Assembly (NCBI GenBank): GCA_004010535.1
Contig: RQYE01000011.1
Location: 1 to 42,768 of the forward strand
Source: Coriobacteriales bacterium OH1046
Lineage (GTDB): Bacteria > Actinomycetota > Coriobacteriia > Coriobacteriales > Atopobiaceae
Direction: 5' to 3'
DNA: 42,768 bases
The position numbers and the translations under genes are program-made. This document shows, piece after piece, positions 16,167 to 24,794 of this stretch (the first letter of the stretch is position 1; every line of letters begins with the position of its first letter). The notes below the pieces were generated by a model that saw nothing but the letters and a program-made list of their open reading frames with translations, was not told the origin of the DNA and made no database searches.

Positions 16167-19100
16167 CTACGGCTTTCCCTTAAGGGCGAGCAGCTTGGTG
16201 CCGATACCGGCACAGGTCGCCATCACCGAGGCGAGGGCCAGTCCGAAGGCGAGGAGGGAGGGGCTCCCATCCCCGGTCCTCGGCGTCGCCTGGGGTTTTT
16301 CCGCGCCAGGGGCCTGCGCGGAGCCGCCGGCCGTGGCCGGAGCGGTACCGGGCGTGCTCGGCGTGCCGGGCGTGTCAGGGGTCTCGGGCGTGGTGCCGCC
16401 GGGTTCCGAGCTGCCGCCGGAAGACGCCGCCTTCACCGTGAAGTCGATGTCCACCCGGTCATCGTCGAAGACCACGGTGACGGTGTGCTTGCCGGGGCTG
16501 AGCTCTTGCAGCACGTGGGCCTTGAGCGTGATGATCGTGCTGCCGGATCTGGCCTCGTACTCATCCTCGGACAGGAGTCTGCCATCGAGCTCGACGGCCC
16601 TGAAATGCTCGAAGCAGGCGTCGTTGTCGCCGACCCGGTCCACGGTCAGCTCGTAGTCCTCGCCGCTACCCTGCGTCCATGTGCCGTTGTCGCCGGAGGA
16701 GACAGCGTAGGTATCCTCGGTAGGAGCCGTGGCGTCCTGCTCCCACTGGGCGTAGAGCGTGAGATCCTCAGCGGGATCGATGGGATCGCCGACCGCATAG
16801 GGGGTGCCCGAACCGTCGGCGCTCGTGTTCCAGCCCTTGAACGTATGGCCGTCGCGCACGGGCGTCCCCGCTACGACGAGCGGTTGGGCGACTGCCGTTG
16901 CGGACCACTGCGCATACAGGGTTGCGTCAGCGTCTGCGGAGTAGGTGCCGCCGGCCTCGTAGGGATCGCCGGTTCCGTCTTGCAAGGTGTTCCAGCTGTC
17001 GAAGCTGTAGCTTGTCGTGACCGTTGCCGTCTGGGCCGAGGGAGCTCCGCTGCCCCCGTTGGCATCGTAGGACACGGTGTAGTCGGGTGCCGTGGTGTCA
17101 GGACGGGCCGGTGTGGATGCGGGAAGGGTAAGGTCCTCCCCGACAACCTTGTCTTGGCTGCCGGGCACGCTCGACGCGTCGCCCCCGTTGGCGTCGAAGG
17201 CGATAGTGACGGTGGCGGCGGGAGGCTTCGCCTCGCCGACCGTCACCCGGAAGACATCGTAGGCGATGGCATGCGCATAGGGCGCATTGCCTATCACGGG
17301 GTTCGTGCTCCCGATCTTATTCCCGGCATATATGCGGGTATAGGTCTCGCCCGTGGTGCTGGTCACCCTCACCGTGACTTGGTCGGCGAATTTACACCCC
17401 GGTTCGAGCTCCACACAAAAGGAATAGGACAGCTCATCCCCCGCTGCAATGGACGTCAAATCTCCGTATGCATTTGCCTGATACGCGGGGTTCCACTGCG
17501 CATCGGGACTGCCATAGGTCGATTCCCCATCGCTCATCCGCGTCCAACGCTCGTAGGTGTTGCGGCCGTCATCGGGCCTTAGGGTGTAGGGTGCGTCGGG
17601 ATCGACCGTCCCCGTAAAGGGCACTAGGGCGGGCGGCTCCCCGTTCGAGGCGGAGATATCCACAGAAACATTGTTGATCTCGATGGTGTTGATGACGGTG
17701 ATGGGGGCGAAGATCGGCGTTACGGTCACGTTGGAACCGGGCATCGTGAAGCTCAAGGCGATCGCGCTTCCATCGGGCCAGGGGACGGGATACTCGATGG
17801 ACTCGCCGGTCTCGTTGTCAGTCACTGTGCAGGACTTGAAGTAGTAGCCCTCGTCGGGGTTGGAGACTAGGGAGATCTGCGCGCCCTCTGGTGCGAGAAT
17901 CGCGTCTTCTTCGGGAGAGAACGAGGCAGACGTGTTTCCATAGGTGATCTCCAAGCGAGATATCGACCCATGCTCGGTTTCCCCGACCTTGATCCCGTAC
18001 GAGGCGGCGACGAAGTCGTGGAGTGTGATGGTGGCGTCGGACCCTAGATCAGAGACCCACATCTTGAGCATGCCGTCATCGTAACCGAACCCGTGGTAGC
18101 ACCGAACTCCTGTCACACCGTCTCCAGCGTCCCTATCGGCCTTCGCGAAGTAGCGCCTGCCGTCCTTCATGGTGATGGTGACTTCAGCGCTGTATTTTGG
18201 TGCGCTGTCCGGACCGCCGCCACCCGGCGTGGTCTCCACCGTGATCTCCGTCGTACCCTCGACGGTCTCCCATTCGCCGTCCGGCGTGCGATAGGTCATG
18301 CTCAAGCTCTCCACCTGAGAGCTGTTCTCGCCGAGCCTGACCGTGAGCGTGTACGGCAACTCATACTGCGGACCGAGTTCGACGATGGTGGGAGTCACGG
18401 TCACGTCGGAGGCGGGCATTGTGAAGGTTTGGCCCACCTCGTAAGAGGCTGTCTCGCCGGTCGCGTCGTCGGTTACTGTGTAGGAAGCGAGTCGGTAGCC
18501 CTCTTCGAGTGAGAAGTACGGTCTGACCGCCACCCCTGCCGGTGCGGCATTTCCTCCCCCACTGCTTACCCCGTATCTAAAGGCGTAGCGCGATTCTTGC
18601 ATGTGCTCGGCATCGTCGGTTCTGATCTCATGCATAGCGATGAGGTCGAGCGTGATAGCAGGGTCGGACTCGAGACCATCGGGCGTGTTGAGGTAGATAG
18701 TCACCGTGATCGCACCGTCAGCATTATTGGAGAGGCTACTTACCACCTCGGTGCCTCGAGCCCTCACGAAATACTGCGTGCTGCCTTGCATGGTGAGGGT
18801 GACGTAGATGATGCCGTCCTTGCGCACATCAGCCGTGATCTCCGTCGTGCCGATGGCGGTTTTCTTCTCGTAGTTCGAATCGTAGTAGCTCATGCTCATG
18901 CTTTGAACCTGCGAACTGTTCTCACCGAGTCTGACGGTGAGCATGTGCCCGGCTTCCCGCGATTCGGGGGTCGTCGTGTCTTCCCCGCCTCTCGTGGCCA
19001 TCGGCTCCCCATCCGAGGGGGCCTCGGGCTCGGCCGCCGGCTCCCCAGAGGGCTCCACGGTTGGCTCAGGAGCAGCTTCAACATCCGAGGAGGACTCTGC

Positions 19101-19352
19101 GGGAATCTCGTCGTCGGCAACGATATCCTCTTCCTCCGCCGGAACGACGACGTCCGGCAGATCCTCCTCATCGGAGGCGTCGGCCTGATCGGCGTCTGCC
19201 ACCGCCTCGACTACGGCATCCTGTGTGTCGGCCATGCTCTCAGCCTGCCCGCCGTCGACTGCGGACTGCGCGAGCACAGCGCTCGGCAGCAATCCCAAGG
19301 CGAGCACGAGCGTTAGCGCGAGCGCGCGGATGCGTCCTGCACGATCTCTCAT
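16167..19352 (-). CDS. Large LPxTG-like cell-wall surface protein with InlB-type repeats
   Basis: 1061 residues. Residues 1-28 are a Sec signal peptide (LALTLVLALGLLPSAVLA). An acidic, proline-rich linker follows to about 130. Two related modules begin LTVRLGENSSQV at about residues 138 and 332, and a more distant third begins IKVGETEHGSISRLEITY. Residues ~712-872 carry Listeria-Bacteroides (InlB B) repeats ending SWNTLQDGTG...LYAQW and GWNTSADGSG...LYAQW. A further beta-domain (STIITLKAHVLQELSPGKHT) precedes a threonine/proline-rich spacer. The anchor is TPRTGD at ~1023, then a hydrophobic stretch and a KGKP tail. The T in place of L in the sortase motif is unusual. AGAAGGGA precedes the ATG. 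Likely an adhesin. Confidence 0.88.
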   Translation of the reverse strand: MRDRAGRIRALALTLVLALGLLPSAVLAQSAVDGGQAESMADTQDAVVEAVADADQADASDEEDLPDVVVPAEEEDIVADDEIPAESSSDVEAAPEPTVEPSGEPAAEPEAPSDGEPMATRGGEDTTTPESREAGHMLTVRLGENSSQVQSMSMSYYDSNYEKKTAIGTTEITADVRKDGIIYVTLTMQGSTQYFVRARGTEVVSSLSNNADGAITVTIYLNTPDGLESDPAITLDLIAMHEIRTDDAEHMQESRYAFRYGVSSGGGNAAPAGVAVRPYFSLEEGYRLASYTVTDDATGETASYEVGQTFTMPASDVTVTPTIVELGPQYELPYTLTVRLGENSSQVESLSMTYRTPDGEWETVEGTTEITVETTPGGGGPDSAPKYSAEVTITMKDGRRYFAKADRDAGDGVTGVRCYHGFGYDDGMLKMWVSDLGSDATITLHDFVAASYGIKVGETEHGSISRLEITYGNTSASFSPEEDAILAPEGAQISLVSNPDEGYYFKSCTVTDNETGESIEYPVPWPDGSAIALSFTMPGSNVTVTPIFAPITVINTIEINNVSVDISASNGEPPALVPFTGTVDPDAPYTLRPDDGRNTYERWTRMSDGESTYGSPDAQWNPAYQANAYGDLTSIAAGDELSYSFCVELEPGCKFADQVTVRVTSTTGETYTRIYAGNKIGSTNPVIGNAPYAHAIAYDVFRVTVGEAKPPAATVTIAFDANGGDASSVPGSQDKVVGEDLTLPASTPARPDTTAPDYTVSYDANGGSGAPSAQTATVTTSYSFDSWNTLQDGTGDPYEAGGTYSADADATLYAQWSATAVAQPLVVAGTPVRDGHTFKGWNTSADGSGTPYAVGDPIDPAEDLTLYAQWEQDATAPTEDTYAVSSGDNGTWTQGSGEDYELTVDRVGDNDACFEHFRAVELDGRLLSEDEYEARSGSTIITLKAHVLQELSPGKHTVTVVFDDDRVDIDFTVKAASSGGSSEPGGTTPETPDTPGTPSTPGTAPATAGGSAQAPGAEKPQATPRTGDGSPSLLAFGLALASVMATCAGIGTKLLALKGKP

Positions 19353-19493
19353 AGGTTGTCCCTTCTTTTTCTTTTCCGCGGCCCCAGAGTACGGGGGCGC
19401 GAGAACCTCGACCTCAGGGATCCTTTCTGCGAACCCATCGGCGGTTTCCTACGGTTTCCAAGTATGGGGAAATCGCACGCGTCTCACGGCAGA

Positions 19494-19530
19494 TTTCCGA
19501 TTCTGGCCGTGCCTGTCCTGAAATCGGCCG
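19494..19530 (+). repeat. 37-bp repeat shared with the fic/regulator gap, copy A
   Basis: It begins TTTCCGATTCTGGCCGTGCC and ends CTGAAATCGGCCG. It matches 21421-21457 with two mismatches. Internal CCGATT and AATCGG arms are reverse complements. Confidence 0.8.
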
Positions 19531-19555
19531 ACGCGAGGGCCTCGTCGGAACGGGA

Positions 19556-19729
19556 CTACCCGGCTCTGATGGCAGAATTGGCTGCTTCTGAGGGCATGGA
19601 CGGCGCATCATCCTCGAAGGGAGTGGAGAAGCGCTACCGGTACCGCCGCGCACGGCCCTTCCTGGTGGGGCTGCCCGAGGAGGAAGGCCAATAGGTTATA
19701 AGGAAGCTGCTCACAGCCCATCCTTTCAT
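19556..19729 (-). pseudogene. Remnant of a second fic gene (5' end only)
   Basis: Read on the minus strand from an ATG at 19729, about 57 codons follow the N-terminus of the intact Fic protein: MKGWAV-SSF-ITYWPSSSGSPTRKGRARRYR versus MKGRAMGSF-TAYWHSTPGGFTKKDRAGGRYR, then DDAPSMPSEAANSAIRAG versus DDTLPMSSEATSSASRAG. An in-frame TAG follows RYR, and another TAG replaces the lysine after RAG, where similarity ends. Similarity also extends a few bases upstream (TAAGAACGAT). This is a decayed partial duplicate. The rest of 19353-20019 has no gene. Confidence 0.8.
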
Positions 19730-20019
19730 CGTTCTTACTGCAGATGTATCTGGGAGCAGGGGATGCCATGTGCCATATCCGGCATTTTTTATCTCAAGTT
19801 TGATTGATAAATTGAAATAACCTGACCGTGCTGTAATCGGTATTTCAAGTTAAACGGAGATGCTGCCGCAAGCGTTGGCGATGCAGCGGTTCCAAGCGGT
19901 TCCATAGCGCCCTCGGACAACGTGCAGAGGAACCTCGATTTGCTGAGGGGAGGCGTGCTCCACCGCAGCAGAGATCACCAGGCTCACAGGATTCAGCCGA
20001 AGAGGCGCTCTGAAGCGGC

Positions 20020-21327
20020 TCAACCCTCCGGCGCATCGGAGTTTCGGCGGGATTCGTAGCGAGCCTCGTCCCGGAACGGAACACGTCGGGCCGGCTTGGA
20101 GACCTTTATGCTGCCCGCCCTGCTTGCCAAGCGCCTTTCCAGCAGATTGAAATAGCCGATGACCTCGGGGACCTCGAAGACGCGATTTCGCTTCCCCTTC
20201 GACGTCTCCTTGGCGATCCCCGCATCGAGGAGGGCGGAGACGGCGCCGTTGACTGCAGGGAAGGAGCGTCCCGTGAGCCTTGCCATCGATGAGATGGAGA
20301 ACACGGGCGAGCCTTGGACCTCGAAAAGCATGAGCTCAAGCGCGGAACCCGAGCGGACGCTCCCAAGCCGTTCGGCCCAGCCCTGCCTCAGCTGCTCCAT
20401 TTCTGCGGCGAGCTCGGTCATCTCGCCTGCCGCGCGCTCGCAGCATCCCGAGAAGAACGCTATCCATTCATTCCTGGCATCCGTCTCCAACGATGGATCG
20501 TCGGTCCTCATGGCCGTCAGGTGGCGGATATATTCGCTCCGATACGTTGCAAGCACCAAGGATATGGGCGGTACGTAATCGCACTCGGGGAGATCGCGGC
20601 GCAGTATCGTGTGGATGAGGGCACGCCCGGTCCGACCGTTTCCGTCGGGGAATGGATGGATCGACTCGAACTGATAGTGGGCCATCGCAGCCTTGACCAC
20701 GGGATCGACGTCATCTCTGTTGCAGAACTGGGCCAAGTCGTCGAGCAGGGCCTCGACATGTTCCGGCGCCGGGGGGACGTAGGCGGCCGACAGCGGATTG
20801 AAGCCAGATCCCCCGACCCAGTTCTGCTCGGTCCGTATCGTTCCTCCGACCTGCTCGATCCTCGTTCCTTTGCATAGGGCGCGATGGATGCGTTTGAATG
20901 TATCGACGGCCATCGCTTCATCGCGCTCGGCCTCCTCGATGGCAGCCTCCATGGCATGGATGTTGCCGATCACCTCGACAGCGCTCCTATCGAACCTGAG
21001 ATTCGGCGGCTCATCCTCGTAGAGCTCTGCCCTGAGGATCCGTCTTGTCCCTATCGTCAGGCCCTCGATATGTGAGCTCGAGACGGCTTCCGCCCGGAGA
21101 AGCAGCCGCGCGATGCCCTCGGTGCTGGCGGCTCTCGATCCAAGGTTGAACAGGGAGGCGATGAGCTTCCCGGCCCTGCTGGCGGAGCTGGTTGCCTCCG
21201 AGGACATGGGCAGCGTATCATCTGCGAGGAAAGTGGGGAGGTACCACCGGTATCGTCCCCCGGCGCGGTCCTTCTTGGTGAATCCGCCTGGGGTGGAATG
21301 CCAGTAGGCTGTATGGAAGCTGCCCAT
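20020..21327 (-). CDS. Fic-family protein (AMPylase type) with N-terminal inhibitory motif
   Basis: 435 residues. The Fic catalytic motif HPFPDGNGRTGR lies at about residues 224-235 and is complete, which indicates nucleotide transfer (usually AMP) onto a protein hydroxyl. An upstream SSHIEG (about 84-89) matches the inhibitory helix motif [S/T]xxxE[G/N], so this is a class II, self-inhibited Fic. A winged-helix-like C-terminal domain (FSISSMARLTGRSFPAVNGAVSALL) is common in this 'Fic/DOC with Fic_N' group. The ATG at 21327 is preferred because AAAGGA lies six bases before it; an ATG at 21342 would add five residues. It is divergent from an HTH regulator, with a palindrome between them. Confidence 0.88.
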   Translation of the reverse strand: MGSFHTAYWHSTPGGFTKKDRAGGRYRWYLPTFLADDTLPMSSEATSSASRAGKLIASLFNLGSRAASTEGIARLLLRAEAVSSSHIEGLTIGTRRILRAELYEDEPPNLRFDRSAVEVIGNIHAMEAAIEEAERDEAMAVDTFKRIHRALCKGTRIEQVGGTIRTEQNWVGGSGFNPLSAAYVPPAPEHVEALLDDLAQFCNRDDVDPVVKAAMAHYQFESIHPFPDGNGRTGRALIHTILRRDLPECDYVPPISLVLATYRSEYIRHLTAMRTDDPSLETDARNEWIAFFSGCCERAAGEMTELAAEMEQLRQGWAERLGSVRSGSALELMLFEVQGSPVFSISSMARLTGRSFPAVNGAVSALLDAGIAKETSKGKRNRVFEVPEVIGYFNLLERRLASRAGSIKVSKPARRVPFRDEARYESRRNSDAPEG

Positions 21328-21359
21328 GGCCCGTCCTTTCATAGCTATCGTTCTTAATT

Positions 21360-21378
21360 AAGGTTATCAGATAACCTT
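21360..21378. promoter_or_regulatory. Perfect 19-bp palindrome (likely operator) upstream of fic
   Basis: AAGGTTATC-A-GATAACCTT, with nine-base arms, lies 33 bases upstream of the fic start in an AT-rich stretch that also includes TTAATTAA. Its position between divergent fic and an HTH regulator suggests a repressor site. Which protein binds is inference. Confidence 0.6.
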
Positions 21379-21395
21379 TAATATGGAGGTAGCAT

Positions 21396-21443
21396 ATGAA
21401 AGGTTCCTACCCACGGCCGGTTTCCGATTCTGGCCGTGCCTGA
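21396..21443 (+). CDS. Possible 15-codon leader peptide
   Basis: GGAGG stands six bases before an ATG that opens MKGSYPRPVSDSGRA and stops at 21443. The end of this frame covers the first part of 37-bp repeat copy B. It could be a leader peptide controlling the regulator at 21503, or chance. Confidence 0.25.
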   Translation: MKGSYPRPVSDSGRA

Positions 21444-21457
21444 TCTGAAATCGGCCG
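21421..21457 (+). repeat. 37-bp repeat, copy B
   Basis: It begins TTTCCGATTCTGGCCGTGCC and ends CTGAAATCGGCCG, as copy A at 19494-19530. It lies 46 bases before the regulator start. Confidence 0.8.
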
Positions 21458-21502
21458 TTCGGTTCTGCCATAGTAGTTCTGACGAGGAGGGGAGCGGCCA
21501 AG

Positions 21503-23251
21503 ATGTCCTTCCAAAACGTGCTGAACGGGTATCTGAGGGAACTCGGCCTGACGGCGAAGGAGCTCGCGTACGAGTCATGCCTCTCCGAGGCGACCATCAG
21601 CCGTTATCGCAGCGGAAGGAGTGTGCCGGAACCCGGTTCGATGACGCTTCCCGCCTTGGCACGGGGATTTGCGGCCCTCGGCCGACGCAAGGGGATCGAG
21701 TTCGGCGAGGAGGCCATCCTCGCGCAGATGCATGATGCCCTGCCGGATACCTATGCATTCGACAGCCTCCGGAAGAAGCTGGGCCGCATCATGGCCGAGC
21801 TCGGGATCAGCACGGTCAGCCTTGCGAAAGGCCTGAGCTTCGACGCATCCTATGTCTCACGCATCCTCAACGGAAGCCGGAAGCCGTCCGATCAGGAGGA
21901 GTTCGCCAAACGTGCCGCGCGGTTCGTCGCGCGGCAGTGCACCACCGATGACAAGCGCGATCGCTTCCTCGTTCTTATGGGATTTCCAGCGGATAGGCGT
22001 CTCGACACCGAGTCGATCTACAGGGGGCTGCTCTCTTGGCTTACGGATGGGGAGGAGCTTCCCGGTGCCGGCAACCTCGCCGACGATTTCCTCATCGCCT
22101 TGGATGCCTTCGATCTCAACGACTACATCCGGGAGAACCGTTTCGATGGCCTGGGCGCACCGCCGCCGCTCGATCTTCCCGCACGCACGTCATATTACGG
22201 GTTGGAGGGGATGAAGGAGGGCGAACTCGACTTCCTGAACAGAGCGCTCCTCTCGGATGCCGCCGAAGAGGTCTTCATGTTCAGCGACATGCGGGTGGAC
22301 GATATGGCGGCCGATGCAGCTTTTTTGAAGAAGTATATGCTCGGCCTTGCCCTGCTGCTGAAGAGGGGGCTGCGCATCAGCGTGATCCACAACCTCAACC
22401 GCCCGCTCAACGAGATGATGGTGGGGTTGGAGAATTGGATCCCTCTGTATATGACCGGACGGATATCCCCGTACTACCTCAAGGGCGTGCATAACGGCGT
22501 ATTCTGCCATTCTCTGAACGTATCGGGAACCGCAGCGCTCAGCGGCGAGTCCATTGCGGGCTTCCATGCGAAGGGCAGGTACTATCTCAGCACGGATGGC
22601 GGCGAGGTCGCCTATTATCGCGAGCGTGCCGACGAGCTGCTCGGCAAGGCCCAACCGCTCATGGAGATATACCGCTCCGATAAGGCGGACGCGTTCCGCC
22701 TGCAGGTGGCCAACGAGCTGCAGGAGAAGGAAGTGCTGCATCGCTACTCCACGCTTCCGATCTACACGCTTCCCGAAGACGATCTGTCAAGGCTGTTAGA
22801 GCGGAATCGCCTGCCCTCAGCCGATAGGGAGAGGATCCTCTCCTTCGCGTCCGAGCAACGGGAGGCATTCGGCCGTCGCGCCGTGAGCGACCTTACCGAT
22901 GAGATCCCCCTGCTGTCCGCAGACGAGTTCGCCGAGCATCCGCCTGCACTCGACCTATCCCGTATGTTCTACGACCGTTCCATCCCCTATGACTACGGGA
23001 CCTACTGTCGCCATTTCGAGCAGACGATGTGCGCCGGGGGGGGGTTGGCCGCTATCGTGCCGTTCCGAACGAGAGGACCTCGTTCAGGAACATACAGATC
23101 ACGGTCACGCGCGGCAACCTTGCGATGGTCTCCAAATGCAACGCGCCGATCGTGCATTTCGTCATCCGCCATCCCGTGCTGTGCGATGCGCTTCGGGACA
23201 TGGCCATCCCCGCAGAAGACTAGCCTGCCCCTCATGTTCTGCTCGGGCTGA
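21503..23251 (+). CDS. Double-HTH regulator of unknown family, C-terminus frameshifted at a G9 tract
   Basis: Two Cro/CI-like helix-turn-helix units are visible (LTAKELAYESCLSEATISRYRSG and ISTVSLAKGLSFDASYVSRILNG). A long conserved-looking region follows (MFSDMRVDDMAA, RISVIHNLNRPLNEMM, IPLYMTGRISPYYLKG, VSGTAALSGESI), seen in uncharacterised Clostridia/Coriobacteria regulators. At 23036-23044 there are nine G bases. After them this frame gives an arginine/serine-rich tail that looks wrong. The frame starting with V at 23029 reads RNIQITVTRG, MVSKCNAPIVHFVIRHP and stops at 23223, which is the natural ending. So G9 is off-frame; G10 or G7 would restore it. This is phase variation, mutation or sequencing error. 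Confidence 0.75.
   Translation: MSFQNVLNGYLRELGLTAKELAYESCLSEATISRYRSGRSVPEPGSMTLPALARGFAALGRRKGIEFGEEAILAQMHDALPDTYAFDSLRKKLGRIMAELGISTVSLAKGLSFDASYVSRILNGSRKPSDQEEFAKRAARFVARQCTTDDKRDRFLVLMGFPADRRLDTESIYRGLLSWLTDGEELPGAGNLADDFLIALDAFDLNDYIRENRFDGLGAPPPLDLPARTSYYGLEGMKEGELDFLNRALLSDAAEEVFMFSDMRVDDMAADAAFLKKYMLGLALLLKRGLRISVIHNLNRPLNEMMVGLENWIPLYMTGRISPYYLKGVHNGVFCHSLNVSGTAALSGESIAGFHAKGRYYLSTDGGEVAYYRERADELLGKAQPLMEIYRSDKADAFRLQVANELQEKEVLHRYSTLPIYTLPEDDLSRLLERNRLPSADRERILSFASEQREAFGRRAVSDLTDEIPLLSADEFAEHPPALDLSRMFYDRSIPYDYGTYCRHFEQTMCAGGGLAAIVPFRTRGPRSGTYRSRSRAATLRWSPNATRRSCISSSAIPCCAMRFGTWPSPQKTSLPLMFCSG
23036..23044 (+). repeat. Homopolymer G9 tract inside the regulator gene
   Basis: Nine consecutive G bases at the point where the reading frame of the double-HTH regulator changes. 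Such tracts slip during replication. Confidence 0.85.
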
Positions 23252-23356
23252 CGCGCTGCCAAATCCTGCTGCCCTTGACACAGAGGAAAAGCAGGGCTTA
23301 TCTTACTGAGGTTGCATTATCGTCCAAGCTCCGGTCAACGATGAGGGGATCTATAT

Positions 23357-24328
23357 ATGGCGCAAACACTATTGGAAGGCCTCGTCTCCGCGTTCGGGCT
23401 GAGAAGCAACGGCTCTGTGGCCGTCGACCTCGTGGCGGGATGCCCGATATCGCTGAAATTCGGAAAGCGCGACGTAACGGTCAGAACGGCGATGGAACAA
23501 GGGCAGTACGAGGCCATCAGGGATGCACTCAATGCAAGCCTTGCCTCATCTGGAATCGAGAAGGCAAGCTTCAACAAGGGCTTTGTGCAATTCACGCTGA
23601 GCAAGCCCGACAGCGCGATAGAGCAGTATGCCCTGCTCCGGAATGCGATCCAAGCATACATCGCGCCTGTTTCCGCTCAGCGCCCCTGCCCTGTCTGCGG
23701 CGGAGGTTCCTGCGATATCGCGGCATTCCACGATTTTTCGGATGGCCCCAGCCCGATAAACGAGTTCGTGAGGACCCATGCTTCCTGCCACGCGAAGACC
23801 GTCGAGCAGGCGAGGACGAGGATAAGCTCAGGGGAGGGAAACTACCCCCTCGGCGTTCTCGGTGCGATCCTGGGCGCCGTCCTTGTCCTAGCGGTCTCGT
23901 TTCTCATCGTCGTGCTTGCGGACACCGTTTTCGGCGTCTTGTTCATCGCGGTTGCCGCAGCAGCCGGCATAGGCTACCGTCTTTTCAACGGACCTTACGG
24001 TCTTAAGGGCACGCTTACGATCATCGCGGTCAGCATCCTCGCATTTGCCGGATACATCTATATCGAGTGCTCGCACTACATCGCGACGTATCTTGCGATT
24101 CCCATTTTCGACGTGATTCCGCAGTTCGAAGCTGTCGCGCAAACTGCGTTTTCTCTCGACTACCTCGCCGAGGACTGGTTCCAGATCATATTCTTCGTCG
24201 TGGGCCTCGTTTTGGCGGCCATTACGAGCCCGTCATCCGTCAAGTCGGCGCTCGGCGATATCCAAGGTTACGAATCGATGGTGCTGCCCCTTGGGAATCA
24301 GGAACTTCCTCAAATAGCCGACCGATAG
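23357..24328 (+). CDS. Uncharacterised membrane protein with CxxC-type N-terminal domain
   Basis: 323 residues. The first ~110 are soluble. Next comes a cysteine cluster RPCPVCGGGSCD with a later HASCHAK, which could bind zinc. Then four hydrophobic segments follow (about residues 156-178, 184-202, 213-232, 273-295). I do not recognise the family. GAGGGG stands before the ATG. It begins 134 bases after the natural end of the double-HTH regulator and may be its target. A terminator follows at 24357. Confidence 0.6.
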   Translation: MAQTLLEGLVSAFGLRSNGSVAVDLVAGCPISLKFGKRDVTVRTAMEQGQYEAIRDALNASLASSGIEKASFNKGFVQFTLSKPDSAIEQYALLRNAIQAYIAPVSAQRPCPVCGGGSCDIAAFHDFSDGPSPINEFVRTHASCHAKTVEQARTRISSGEGNYPLGVLGAILGAVLVLAVSFLIVVLADTVFGVLFIAVAAAAGIGYRLFNGPYGLKGTLTIIAVSILAFAGYIYIECSHYIATYLAIPIFDVIPQFEAVAQTAFSLDYLAEDWFQIIFFVVGLVLAAITSPSSVKSALGDIQGYESMVLPLGNQELPQIADR

Positions 24329-24356
24329 CATAATCGAAGCACGAGTATGCAGCAGT

Positions 24357-24384
24357 GAGCCGCCCCGAAAGGGGCGGTTCTCGT
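24357..24384 (+). terminator. Hairpin terminator after the membrane-protein gene
   Basis: CCGCCCC-GAAA-GGGGCGG with flanking GAG/CTC pairs, a stable GAAA tetraloop, then TTCTCG. The T-run is poor but the stem is strong. Confidence 0.65.
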
Positions 24385-24496
24385 ATGAGTAGGAACGGTG
24401 GGCAGAGGGTGCTTTCGAGGCACGCCACGAGGAACGATGCCTACGCCGTTGCGGCCAAGCACCCTCTACAGACGCCCCGCGATCTCACCCGCTCCA

Positions 24497-24556
24497 TCTG
24501 GATATGCGTTTCCAGACAGAATCGGACGGTATTTTGTCCGAAAACCTATATCCAGA
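24497..24556. repeat. Nested inverted repeat upstream of the ATPase/RloB pair
   Basis: TCTGGATAT (24497-24505) and ATATCCAGA (24548-24556) are exact reverse complements. Inside, CGGAC-ggtatttt-GTCCG forms a second hairpin, with CGTTT/AAAAC partly pairing between. The gap 24385-24794 shows no gene; its last 150 bases are AT-rich, unlike the surroundings. Confidence 0.6.
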
Positions 24557-24794
24557 CGGGACGGGTCGCCGTCCATGCGAGATGGGCATCCGCCTAGCTG
24601 AACGGGGGCGGGGCGTTGTTCGCCTGGGAAACAGCGGTCATCCTCAGTATTTATTGTATTAAAGGAGAAAATCTGCAAAAAAATGTAGAAATCGGCTTAA
24701 AATTCATCTATTATCGTACTAACAATGCAATGAGGGGGTATTATTCCCATTACATCGGCTTACCGTTCGCAAAGTGTGTTGGGAGGTGCGCCGA

